Shown piece by piece: positions 1-7,924 of a stretch of 64,000 bases of DNA. Positions within the stretch are counted from its first letter, which is position 1; each line of letters opens with the position of its first letter. Below the pieces are notes generated by a model, which was given only the letters and a program-made list of their open reading frames with translations, was not told the DNA's origin and searched no databases. Source of the DNA: Pseudomonas sp. SL4(2022) (GTDB lineage: Bacteria > Pseudomonadota > Gammaproteobacteria > Pseudomonadales > Pseudomonadaceae); NCBI RefSeq assembly GCF_026625725.1, contig NZ_CP113060.1, positions 2,982,001 to 3,046,000 on the forward strand, written 5' to 3'. The position numbers and the translations under genes were made by a program.

Positions 1-276
1 GTGGCGCTTGGCTCTGGTCTGTACGGGGTGATGCAGCAATGGGAGCCGACCGCGCCGGTGGTGGGCAACGCCTACGCCATGAAGCACCCCGAGGCGCTGG
101 CCCTGCCACGCACCCTGTGGGATGCCGCGCAACGGCTGAAAGCCTCGACGGCGGCGCGGGAGCTGTTTGGTGATGAATTTGTCGAGCACTTTGCCGCCAG
201 CCGTGAATGGGAAGAGCGCGAATACCGCCGGCATGTCAGCGACTGGGAACTGGATCGCTACTTCGAAATTATCTGA
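1..276 (+). CDS. Glutamine synthetase family protein, C-terminal part
   Basis: The reading frame is open at base 1 and ends with TGA at 276, so only the last 91 residues are seen. They match the C-terminal helical end of the glutamine synthetase fold as found in PuuA/PauA-type gamma-glutamylamine ligases (ends WELDRYFEII). Such enzymes join glutamate to an amine using ATP in the cytoplasm. The catalytic domain lies outside the window, so classic GlnA cannot be strictly excluded. The following aldehyde and alcohol dehydrogenase genes on the same strand suggest an amine or amino-alcohol catabolic cluster (inference). Confidence 0.8.
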   Translation: MALGSGLYGVMQQWEPTAPVVGNAYAMKHPEALALPRTLWDAAQRLKASTAARELFGDEFVEHFAASREWEEREYRRHVSDWELDRYFEII

Positions 277-358
277 TGCGCTGCCTCGCGGCAGGCACCA
301 ATAGACACAGGGGCTAGAGGCGCTGGGTTGGGTGGAGGGGGGTGTTTTCCTTTACTCG

Positions 359-396
359 CGTATTGGTGGATGGATAAAGCGTCATCCGCCAATACG
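359..396. repeat. Palindromic hairpin repeat (GGTGGATG family, copy 1)
   Basis: Arms CGTATTGGTGGATG (359-372) and CATCCGCCAATACG (383-396) pair with one G-T mismatch around a 10-base loop holding ATAAAGCG. It lies in the 186-base gap between the glutamine-synthetase-like gene and the aldehyde dehydrogenase. The same loop-and-arm words occur near 13251-13275, so this is a dispersed repeat rather than a private terminator; no T-run follows it. Confidence 0.75.
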
Positions 397-462
397 AGAT
401 CCAGGCTTGTAGAGTCACAGCAGACCTCCTGTTGTTCGCGACAGGATTCTAAGGTGCAAGCA

Positions 463-1851
463 ATGAGCAAACTGCAATGCATTTCTCCCATCGACGGCTC
501 GGTGTATGTCGAGCGCCATCTGGCCTCCAATCCGGAAATTCAGGCGGCCCTGGCCAAGGCCGAACTGGCGCAGCAGGCCTGGAAAAACACGCCACTGGCC
601 GAGCGCATCGCCATCGGGCGCAAGGCGATTGCCGCCTTCGCCGCCAAGGAAACTCAGCTGGCTGAAGAACTGTGCTGGATGATGGGGCGGCCGATCCGCT
701 ATGCCGCCGGCGAGGTACGCGGCTTTGTCGAACGTGCCAGTTATATGGCCGATATTGCCGAGAAGGCCCTGGCGGATATCCAGGTACCGGAAAAACCCGG
801 GTTTATTCGTTTTATCCGCCGCGAGCCGCTGGGCGTGGCGCTGGTGATCGCGCCCTGGAACTACCCCTACCTGACAGCGGTAAACGCGGTGATGCCGGCA
901 CTGCTGGCCGGCAATGCGGTGCTACTGAAACACTCGGCGCAAACTCCGCTATGCGCCGAACGTATGGTCGAAGCCTTCAGTGAGGCCGGTCTGCCAGATG
1001 GGGTGTTTCAGTACCTGCACCTGAGCCACGGCGAAACCGAGGCATTGATTCAGGCACCGAGTATCAATCACGTGGCCTTCACCGGCTCGGTGCCCGGCGG
1101 CACCATGGTCGAACGGGTGGCGGTGGGGCGCTTTCTCAGCATCGGTCTGGAGTTGGGTGGCAAGGACCCAGCCTATGTGCGCGCCGACGCCGACCTGACT
1201 CACGCGGTGGAAACCAGCATTGATGGCGCGTTCTTCAACTCCGGGCAATCCTGCTGCGGTATCGAGCGCATCTACGTGCACGAATCGCTGTATGACGCCT
1301 TCGTCGAGCAGGCGGTGGCGCTGGTCAAGCAGTACAAGCTGGGTCGCTCCGACGATCCGGACACCACGTTAGGCCCACTGGTGCGTGCCGAGGCGGCGGA
1401 CTTCGTGCGTGGGCAGATCCACGATGCCATCGAGCAGGGGGCCACTGCTCATCTGGTACCGGCCGATTTTGCCCTGGACCATCCCGGCTCGCAGTACCTC
1501 GCGCCGCAAGTGCTGACCAATGTGCACCATGGCATGCGCGTGATGACCGAAGAATCCTTCGGCCCGGTGGTGGGTATTCAGAAGGTCAAGGATGATGAAG
1601 AAGCCCTGGCGCTGATGAACGACAGCGAGTTCGGCCTGACGGCCGCCATCTTCAGCCGTGATGTCGACGCCGCCATGGCCCTGGCCGAACGGGTGGAGGC
1701 GGGCACGGTGTTTCTCAATCGCTGTGACTACCTCGACCCGGCGCTGGCCTGGACCGGGGTGAAAAAATCCGGGCGCGGTTGCACCCTGTCCAGCGTCGGC
1801 TTCGAGCAGGTCACCCGGCCGAAATCCTTTCATCTGAAAACCAAGCTGTGA
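463..1851 (+). CDS. NAD(P)-dependent aldehyde dehydrogenase family protein
   Basis: A 462-residue aldehyde dehydrogenase that oxidises an aldehyde to an acid in the cytosol. The fold is complete: PWNYP motif near residue 130, ELGGK containing the general-base Glu, and GQSC with the nucleophilic Cys at residue 264. The start is placed at ATG 463 because family similarity begins at MSKLQCISP; the frame runs open to 328 but that extension is unlike the family. The stop is 8 bases before the start of the iron alcohol dehydrogenase, so the two are co-transcribed. Together with the preceding glutamine-synthetase-like gene this looks like oxidation of an amine-derived aldehyde; the true substrate is unknown. 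Confidence 0.88.
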   Translation: MSKLQCISPIDGSVYVERHLASNPEIQAALAKAELAQQAWKNTPLAERIAIGRKAIAAFAAKETQLAEELCWMMGRPIRYAAGEVRGFVERASYMADIAEKALADIQVPEKPGFIRFIRREPLGVALVIAPWNYPYLTAVNAVMPALLAGNAVLLKHSAQTPLCAERMVEAFSEAGLPDGVFQYLHLSHGETEALIQAPSINHVAFTGSVPGGTMVERVAVGRFLSIGLELGGKDPAYVRADADLTHAVETSIDGAFFNSGQSCCGIERIYVHESLYDAFVEQAVALVKQYKLGRSDDPDTTLGPLVRAEAADFVRGQIHDAIEQGATAHLVPADFALDHPGSQYLAPQVLTNVHHGMRVMTEESFGPVVGIQKVKDDEEALALMNDSEFGLTAAIFSRDVDAAMALAERVEAGTVFLNRCDYLDPALAWTGVKKSGRGCTLSSVGFEQVTRPKSFHLKTKL

Positions 1852-1859
1852 GGCGCGCC

Positions 1860-3029
1860 ATGGACCTGAATCACTTCCGTATGAACTGGAACTACCCGAC
1901 CTCGGTGCGCGTCGGTGTTGGTCGTGCCCGCGAGTTGCCGGCTGCCTGTCAGCAACTGGGCATGAGCGCGCCACTGCTGGTTACTGACCCCGGCCTGGCC
2001 GCTTTGCCGATGATCGAACGGGCGCTGTTGCACTGCAGTGATGATGGCCTCAAGGTCGGGTTGTTTCATGGCATCAGGGGCAACCCCACCGGGCAGAACG
2101 TGATGGATGGGGTGGCCGCATTCAAGGCCGGCAAGCATGACGGGGTGATCGCCTTTGGCGGCGGTTCGGCGCTGGATGCCGGCAAGGCGATTGCCCTGAT
2201 GGTTGGCCAGGACCGGCCGCTGTGGGACTTCGAGGACATCGGCGACAACTGCAACCGCGTCAATGTTGCCGGCATGGCCCCGGTGGTGGCGGTGCCGACT
2301 ACCGCCGGCACTGGCTCGGAAGTGGGGCGCGCCTCGGTGATCACTGACGATGCCGCGCATATAAAACGCATCATCTTTCACGCACGCATGCTGCCGGCGC
2401 TGGTGATCCTCGACCCGGAACTGACCCTCGGCCTGCCAACCAAGATCACCGCTGCCACCGGTATGGACGCGCTGTCGCATAACCTGGAGGCGTTCTGCTC
2501 ACCGCTGTTCCATCCTATGGCCGAGGGCATCGCCCTGGAAGGCATGCGTCTGGTGCAGCACTACCTGCCACGCGCCGTGGCGCACGGAGGTGATGTGGAA
2601 GCGCGTCTGCAGATGCTGGTGGCCTCCAGCATGGGCGCCACGGCATTCCAGCGCGGCCTGGGCGCCATGCATGCCCTGGCCCACCCGCTGGGCGCGCTGT
2701 ACGACGCCCACCACGGCCTGCTCAATGCGGTGCTGATGCCCTATGTGCTGGTCGCCAACCGTGAGCGCATTGAGCCGCAGATGGAGAAAATAGCGCGCTA
2801 CCTGGATCTGGCCAAGCCCGGTTTCAATGGCGTGCTGGAGTGGGTGATGGCGTTGCGTGAGCAGGTCGGTATCCCGCATAGCCTGGGCGAAATTGGTATT
2901 GATGACACGCGTATCGAGCAGGTCGGGCAGATGGCTGAGGTCGATCCTTCTGCCGGCACCAACCCGATTGCTTTTACCGCTGCGCAATACAGTCAGCTTT
3001 TCGAAAAAGCCCTGCGCGGCTCTCTCTAG
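1860..3029 (+). CDS. Iron-containing alcohol dehydrogenase
   Basis: A 389-residue group III metal-dependent alcohol dehydrogenase. Visible features are the nucleotide-binding GGGSALDAGKA stretch near residue 100, TTAGTGSE, and the metal ligands in GMDALSHN and in HALAHPLGALYDAHHG (Asp and His residues). The start ATG 1860 sits 8 bases after the aldehyde dehydrogenase stop. It would interconvert an alcohol and the aldehyde used by the neighbouring dehydrogenase (inference from context). The frame extends upstream to 1779 inside the previous gene, but that part overlaps its coding end and does not resemble the family. Confidence 0.88.
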   Translation: MDLNHFRMNWNYPTSVRVGVGRARELPAACQQLGMSAPLLVTDPGLAALPMIERALLHCSDDGLKVGLFHGIRGNPTGQNVMDGVAAFKAGKHDGVIAFGGGSALDAGKAIALMVGQDRPLWDFEDIGDNCNRVNVAGMAPVVAVPTTAGTGSEVGRASVITDDAAHIKRIIFHARMLPALVILDPELTLGLPTKITAATGMDALSHNLEAFCSPLFHPMAEGIALEGMRLVQHYLPRAVAHGGDVEARLQMLVASSMGATAFQRGLGAMHALAHPLGALYDAHHGLLNAVLMPYVLVANRERIEPQMEKIARYLDLAKPGFNGVLEWVMALREQVGIPHSLGEIGIDDTRIEQVGQMAEVDPSAGTNPIAFTAAQYSQLFEKALRGSL

Positions 3030-3223
3030 ATCTGCGATCTAGCCCGGCGCCGGTTGCTAAGCAGCCAGCGTCGGGCGGCGCTGTAGCGAACTGATACATG
3101 ACTCTCCGGTTCTTGGCTTGCGCTGGCCGCGCGTGACTCCTTATAGTCCGCCGGCATTTAAGCGCGCCCGGCTTGCGCCTGCCCGGCTGCAAGCAGGGCC
3201 TGTTACCGCAATGGTGAGAGGCC

Positions 3224-4147
3224 ATGATCGAAATAAAAAACCTAACCAAGCGTTTTGCGCAGCACACGGCTGTTGACGACCTGTCCTTCAGTGTTAAGCC
3301 CGGTGAAGTGCTGGGCTTTCTCGGCCCTAACGGGGCCGGCAAATCCACCACCATGAAGATGCTCACCGGCTTTCTGGCGCCGACATCAGGCTCAGCCAGC
3401 ATTCTCGGTTTCGATATCCAGAAAGACACCCTCAACGCCCAGCGGCAGATCGGTTATTTGCCCGAAGGCGCGCCGTGCTACGGCGATATGACGGTGCGCA
3501 GCTTCCTCGAATTTATCGCCGAGGTGCGCGGTTTCAAGGGCATCGAGAAGCGTGAACGGGTGGCCAAGGCGGTCGCTCAGGTCGAGCTGGAAGCCGTGCT
3601 GGAACAGAGCATCGAAACCCTGTCGAAAGGCTTCAAGCGCCGCGTCGGTCTGGCCCAGGCGATTCTGCATGACCCCAAGGTGCTGATTCTCGACGAGCCC
3701 ACCGACGGCCTCGACCCCAACCAGAAGCACCAGGTGCGCAAGCTGATCCAGAGCCTGGCCCACGACAAGATCGTGATCATTTCCACCCACATCCTCGAAG
3801 AAGTCTCGGCCGTGTGCACCCGTGCGGTGGTCATCGCTCACGGCAAGCTGCTGGCCGATGGCGCGCCGCTGGAGCTGGAAAGCCGCTCACGTTATCACCA
3901 GGCCGTCACCCTGGTGGCCGATGAGGCGTTGGATCAAACCGCGCTGGCGGCACTGCCGGGCGTGGCCGGGGTGGAAGAAAACACCCCGGAACACAGCTTG
4001 AGCGTGCTGGCCAAACCGGGCGAGGTGATTTTCCCGCAGGTCAATGCGCTGATCGTCGAGCGCGGCTGGAAGGTGCGTGAATTGAATGTTGAACGCGGGC
4101 GGCTGGATGAAGTGTTCCGCAGCCTGACCCGTGGGGAGGTGGTATGA
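3224..4147 (+). CDS. ABC transporter ATP-binding protein (GldA-like)
   Basis: A 307-residue ABC ATPase of the ABC-2/drug-export branch. Walker A is GPNGAGKST near residue 36, the signature is LSKGFKRRVGLAQA near 130, and Walker B is LILDEPTDGLDP, followed by the switch His in STHILEE. A GAGAGG ribosome site precedes ATG 3224. The last codons overlap the permease start (ATGA at 4144-4147), so translation is coupled. With the next two genes it forms a Gld-type exporter like the P. aeruginosa cluster at PA4037-PA4039 (recalled synteny). The transported substrate is not known. Confidence 0.9.
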   Translation: MIEIKNLTKRFAQHTAVDDLSFSVKPGEVLGFLGPNGAGKSTTMKMLTGFLAPTSGSASILGFDIQKDTLNAQRQIGYLPEGAPCYGDMTVRSFLEFIAEVRGFKGIEKRERVAKAVAQVELEAVLEQSIETLSKGFKRRVGLAQAILHDPKVLILDEPTDGLDPNQKHQVRKLIQSLAHDKIVIISTHILEEVSAVCTRAVVIAHGKLLADGAPLELESRSRYHQAVTLVADEALDQTALAALPGVAGVEENTPEHSLSVLAKPGEVIFPQVNALIVERGWKVRELNVERGRLDEVFRSLTRGEVV

Positions 4148-4878
4148 GTCAGTTATCGGTGGTCTTCAAGCGCGAGTTGGCGAGCTACTTCGCCACGCCG
4201 CTGGCCTACGTGTTTATCCTGATCTTTCTGGTACTGTCCGGGGTGTTCACCTTTTACCTGGGCGGTTTCTTTGAGAGCGGTCAGGCCAACCTGGCGCCGT
4301 TCTTCAATTTCCACCCCTGGCTGTATCTGTTTCTGGTGCCGGCGATTGCCATGCGCCTGTGGGCCGAGGAGCGCAAGAGCGGCACCATCGAGCTGCTGAT
4401 GACCCTGCCGATCACCCGCTTTGACGCGGTGACCGGCAAGTTCCTCGCCGCCTGGGTGTTTGCCGGCCTGGCGCTGCTGCTGACCTTCCCGATGATCATC
4501 ACCGTCAATTACCTCGGTGAGCCGGACAACGGCGCGATCATCACCGGCTACATCGGCAGCTGGCTACTGGCCGGGGCTTATCTGGCCATTGGTTCGTGCA
4601 TGTCGGCACTGGCCAAGAATCAGGTGATCGCCTTTATCCTGGCCGTCAGCGTGTGCTTCCTGTTTATCGTCAGCGGCTTCCCCATGGTGCTCGACGGTTT
4701 CAGTGGCTGGGCACCGCAATGGTTCGTGGATGCGGTGGCTTCCCTGAGCTTCCTGACCCGTTTCGATGCGATCAGCAAGGGCGTGATCGACTTGCGCGAC
4801 CTGCTGTATTTCCTCACCCTGATTGCCGCCTGGTTGGCGGCAACGGCGGTGGTTATCGATCTGAAGAAAGCTGACTGA
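4144..4878 (+). CDS. ABC-2 type transporter permease (GldF-like)
   Basis: A 244-residue integral membrane protein with about six hydrophobic segments, starting with FKRELASYFATPLAYVF, typical of the N-terminus of ABC-2 permeases of the gliding-motility type. It contains the usual cytoplasmic WAEERKSGTIELLMTLP stretch near residue 76. It overlaps the ATPase gene by four bases and is followed 8 bases later by the GldG-like gene. It should be the membrane channel of the complex. In non-gliding gammaproteobacteria the role of these systems is unassigned. Confidence 0.88.
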   Translation: MSQLSVVFKRELASYFATPLAYVFILIFLVLSGVFTFYLGGFFESGQANLAPFFNFHPWLYLFLVPAIAMRLWAEERKSGTIELLMTLPITRFDAVTGKFLAAWVFAGLALLLTFPMIITVNYLGEPDNGAIITGYIGSWLLAGAYLAIGSCMSALAKNQVIAFILAVSVCFLFIVSGFPMVLDGFSGWAPQWFVDAVASLSFLTRFDAISKGVIDLRDLLYFLTLIAAWLAATAVVIDLKKAD

Positions 4879-4886
4879 GGCCGCCC

Positions 4887-6722
4887 ATGAAAAAGCTGAT
4901 GGTTTCCAGCGCCGGGCTTGCACTCATTGCCCTGGCGTTTCTTGCCTTCAACCTGTTCTCCAGCGTCAGCCTCAGTGGCGTACGTCTGGATCTGACCGAG
5001 CAGAAGCTCTACACCCTCTCCAGCGGCACCGAGCAGATTCTCGCCGAACTGGACGAGCCGGTGGAGCTGAACTTCTTCTACTCCGACACCGCGACCAAGG
5101 ACCTGCCGGCGCTGCGCACCTATGCCAAGCGCGTCGAGGAAATGCTCAAGGCCTACCAGCGCGAGGCCGGTGACAAGCTCAAGCTGACGATCATTGATCC
5201 GGCGCCGTTTTCCGAGGACGAAGACAAGGCCGCTGAGTTCGGCCTGCAGGGTATTCCACTGCAGCAGGGCGGCGACTCGATCTACTTCGGCCTGGCCGGC
5301 AAAAATGCCGAAGGCCAGACCCAGGTGATCCCGTTCTTCGCCCTGGATCAGGAAGAGTTCCTCGAATACGAACTCAGCCGTCTGGTGCAGAGCCTGGCCA
5401 AGCCCGAGCGGCCGGTGGTCGGCGTATTGTCTGGCTTGCAGGTCAATGGTGGTTTCGACATGGCCGCGCGTCAGCCGACACCGGCCTGGATGCTGATCGA
5501 GGAAATTCGTCAGCTGTTCCAGATCGAAAGCCTCAAGCGCGATGTCGACCTGATCCCGGAAAAGGTCTCGGTGCTGCTGCTGATCCACCCCAAGCAGCTG
5601 CCCGAGCAGACCCTGTATGCGATTGACCAGTTCGTCCTGCGCGGCGGCAAGTTGCTGACCTTCGTCGATCCGTTCAGCGAGGCCGATAACCAGGCCGAAA
5701 TGCCCGGCGAGATGGTGGTCGACAAAGCGTCCGACCTGCCCGCACTGTTCAAGGCTTGGGGCTTGCGCATGGTGCCGGACCAGGTGCTCGGCGACGGTTC
5801 CTACGCCATGTCGGTGAGCATGGGTGAAGGTCAGCGTCCGGTGCGTCACGCTGCCTGGCTGAGCCTGCCGAAAAACGCCCTGGACAAGGACGACATCAGC
5901 ACCGCCTCGCTGGAAACCATCACGGTGGCCACCGCCGGCATGCTGGAACCGCTGGACGGCGCGAAAACCCAGTTCATCCCACTGGTGCGCAGCTCGCAGT
6001 ACGCCATGCCGTTTGATGTCAAACGCTTCGGCATGCTGGCCAACCCGGAAGAGCTGATCCGCGAACTCAAACCCACCGGCGAGCGCTACACCCTGGCGGC
6101 GCGCATCAGTGGTCCGGCACAAACGGCCTTCCCTGATGGTATCGAGGGGCAGAAGGATGGCCTCAAACAGGCCGATAACATCAACGTGATCGTTGTGGCC
6201 GACACCGACATGCTCACCGACCGCATGTGGGTGCAGGTGCAGGATTTCTTCGGCCAGCGCATCCCGCAGCCGTGGGCAGACAACGCCGGCTTTGCGATCA
6301 ACGCCCTGGACAACCTGGCCGGTTCCGAAGCCCTGATCAGCGTGCGTTCGCGCGGTCGCTTCACCCGGCCGTTCGAGGTGGTGGACGCCATTCAGCGTGA
6401 GGCCGAGGTCAAGTTCCGCGAGAAGGAACAGGCCCTGCAAACGCAACTGGCCGATACCGAGCAAAAACTCGCCGCCCTGCAGCAGAGCGAGGACCCGAGC
6501 AAAACCCTGGAACTGACGCCCGAGCAGCAAGCCGCGGTGCAGCAGTTTGTGCAGCAGAAACTGGCGATCCGCAAGGAGTTGCGCGATGTGCGTTACCAGC
6601 TGAATGCCGATATCGAGGCCCTGGGCAGCACGCTCAAGTTCCTCAATATCGCCCTGGTGCCGCTGGTGCTGACCCTCGGCGTGCTGGCACTGTGGCTGTG
6701 GCGTCGGCGCAAGCACGGCTGA
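4887..6722 (+). CDS. GldG-like ABC transporter auxiliary protein
   Basis: A 611-residue protein anchored by an N-terminal hydrophobic helix (about residues 6-28) and a C-terminal helix (about 585-605, ending WLWRRRKHG), with a large periplasmic part between. The middle matches the ABC_transp_aux/GldG family; residues about 505-580 are Glu/Gln-rich and predicted coiled coil. The family is the third partner of Gld-type ABC exporters. In many Pseudomonas a DUF4340 gene follows; here a strong terminator comes 17 bases after the stop and no such gene is seen. Confidence 0.85.
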   Translation: MKKLMVSSAGLALIALAFLAFNLFSSVSLSGVRLDLTEQKLYTLSSGTEQILAELDEPVELNFFYSDTATKDLPALRTYAKRVEEMLKAYQREAGDKLKLTIIDPAPFSEDEDKAAEFGLQGIPLQQGGDSIYFGLAGKNAEGQTQVIPFFALDQEEFLEYELSRLVQSLAKPERPVVGVLSGLQVNGGFDMAARQPTPAWMLIEEIRQLFQIESLKRDVDLIPEKVSVLLLIHPKQLPEQTLYAIDQFVLRGGKLLTFVDPFSEADNQAEMPGEMVVDKASDLPALFKAWGLRMVPDQVLGDGSYAMSVSMGEGQRPVRHAAWLSLPKNALDKDDISTASLETITVATAGMLEPLDGAKTQFIPLVRSSQYAMPFDVKRFGMLANPEELIRELKPTGERYTLAARISGPAQTAFPDGIEGQKDGLKQADNINVIVVADTDMLTDRMWVQVQDFFGQRIPQPWADNAGFAINALDNLAGSEALISVRSRGRFTRPFEVVDAIQREAEVKFREKEQALQTQLADTEQKLAALQQSEDPSKTLELTPEQQAAVQQFVQQKLAIRKELRDVRYQLNADIEALGSTLKFLNIALVPLVLTLGVLALWLWRRRKHG

Positions 6723-6738
6723 TTCCGTTAGTGCCTGC

Positions 6739-6769
6739 AAAGGGCCGCTTGATGCGGCCCTTTGTTTTT
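6739..6769 (+). terminator. Rho-independent terminator after the Gld-type ABC operon
   Basis: Perfect 10-base arms AAAGGGCCGC (6739-6748) and GCGGCCCTTT (6754-6763) with loop TTGAT, followed by GTTTTTG. It closes the three-gene exporter operon. Confidence 0.92.
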
Positions 6770-6785
6770 GTGCTTCTTTATGAAC

Positions 6786-7020
6786 CGTGTGGGAGGGGCT
6801 TTCGGCTCTGGCATCCTGCTTCGCGATCCACAGGGATGTGGTGAATGCCGCAGACCCGCCGGGAGCGGGTGCGGCCTACCTCCTGCATCCATGCAGTCGC
6901 AGCCGCGATAAAAGCGATTAAAAGCCCGCCGCTAAAGCGCCTCCCACGCTATTGCCACTCTGTCTCTGTAGGCGCGGGCTTGCCCGCGATCAAGGCCATA
7001 AAGCATCGCGGCCAAGGCGG
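6786..7020. repeat. Cluster of degenerate Pseudomonas REP sequences
   Basis: The 430-base gap between the ABC operon and the tautomerase gene has no convincing gene. It contains at least three REP-like words: GTGGGAGGGGCTTT near 6789, a reverse copy at about 6920-6947 (GCCGCTAAAGCGCCTCCCAC), and GTAGGCGCGGGCTTGCCCGC at about 6968-6987, with a partner half GCATCGCGGCCAAGGC near 7004-7019. Alternating orientations resemble a decayed BIME. Confidence 0.7.
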
Positions 7021-7152
7021 TAATTCAGGGTCTAAGCGCAGTGCAGCCAAAAACCGCAACTCACGCCATAATGCCCCTCGCGCCTATGCGCCAAGCGGAT
7101 CGCCGTGACCGATCTAACCAGTCCTGCTTCACCTGTCTTGAGGATTAATTAG

Positions 7153-7341
7153 ATGCCGACTCTCCTGGTCAAAATATTCGAAGGCCGCAGCGATGAGATC
7201 AAACGCGAGTACGCCAAAGCCCTGACCGACGCGTCGACCAACGTGCTTGGCTGCGATGCCAGCGCGGTGGATGTGATCTTTGAAGAGGTCAAAAAAGGCG
7301 ACTGGGCCACTGGTGGTGTGATGTGGTCTGAGCGCGACTAG
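7153..7341 (+). CDS. 4-oxalocrotonate tautomerase family enzyme
   Basis: A complete 62-residue protein of the size of 4-OT subunits. Pro follows the initiator Met, providing the N-terminal proline that acts as the catalytic base after Met removal, and the chain shows the beta-alpha-beta pattern with hydrophobic first strand LLVKIF. These enzymes tautomerise enol/keto acids and work as hexamers or dimers. An AGGA sequence lies upstream of ATG 7153. It stands alone between REP remnants and the cold-shock gene, so the substrate cannot be inferred. Confidence 0.85.
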   Translation: MPTLLVKIFEGRSDEIKREYAKALTDASTNVLGCDASAVDVIFEEVKKGDWATGGVMWSERD

Positions 7342-7475
7342 TCGGCTTTCACCTCGGCACATGGTGATGGGTTACGCCGCTGTGCGGCTAACCCATCCCG
7401 CGCCCGCCTTTCCACCTTATGAATATCGCTGCATAGCTTGTCCTGTATGGCCTGTAGCCTTCCTGCAAAAAGTGC

Positions 7476-7503
7476 TTTTCAGTCATAAACGCTGTTTTAT
7501 ACT
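7476..7503 (+). promoter_or_regulatory. Candidate sigma-70 promoter for the cold-shock gene
   Basis: TATACT at 7498-7503 with a weak upstream element TTTTCA at 7476-7481, spacing 16. It would leave a leader of about 70 bases before ATG 7580, in keeping with the leaders of csp genes. Prediction by eye only. Confidence 0.4.
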
Positions 7504-7579
7504 CGGCTTTCGGTGATGGCCGGGCACTCGCCTGCAGGCCGCGCCAAACAATAAAAACTGCACGCTGGAGATACAGGTA

Positions 7580-7789
7580 ATGGCTGAGCGCGAGACAGGC
7601 ACCGTCAAGTGGTTCAATGATTCCAAGGGTTATGGCTTTATTCAGCGCGAGAGCGGCGCGGACGTGTTTGTGCATTTCCGTGCGATCCGTGGCGAGGGCC
7701 ATCGCACCCTGCTCGAAGGGCAGAAGGTCGAGTTCGCCGTGACCCAGGGGCAGAAGGGCTTGCAGGCTGACGACGTGTCCGCCGTTTAA
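7580..7789 (+). CDS. Cold-shock domain protein (CspA family)
   Basis: A complete 69-residue single cold-shock domain. RNP1 is present as KGYGFI (about residues 17-22) and RNP2 as VFVHF (about 31-35), preceded by the usual GTVKWFN. It binds single-stranded RNA or DNA and melts RNA structure in the cytoplasm. A leader of about 70 bases and a strong terminator right after the stop mark it as a single-gene unit. Whether it is cold-induced or constitutive cannot be told from the sequence. Confidence 0.95.
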   Translation: MAERETGTVKWFNDSKGYGFIQRESGADVFVHFRAIRGEGHRTLLEGQKVEFAVTQGQKGLQADDVSAV

Positions 7790-7806
7790 GCCCATTCCCT
7801 CAGTAG

Positions 7807-7832
7807 AAAGCCCATCGCCGATGGGCTTTTTG
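7807..7832 (+). terminator. Rho-independent terminator after the cold-shock gene
   Basis: Arms AAAGCCCATCG (7807-7817) and CGATGGGCTTT (7819-7829) followed by TT. The stem is perfect; the innermost pairs probably open to form the loop. Confidence 0.9.
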
Positions 7833-7924
7833 CTTTCTGCCCTTCGGTCGTTTTCCCCTAGGCAAAAATGCGACAATCGCCGCCTTCCTGCTCTTCCCCT
7901 TGACTCCACCCCCGCGATTACCCG

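Noticed and set aside
4620..6740. 706-codon minus-strand open frame
   Set aside because: Shadow of the permease and GldG-like genes; low-complexity His/Gln/Leu-rich translation with no family resemblance.
6845..7108. 87-codon plus-strand frame in the REP cluster
   Set aside because: Overlaps REP remnants and has no similarity or ribosome site.
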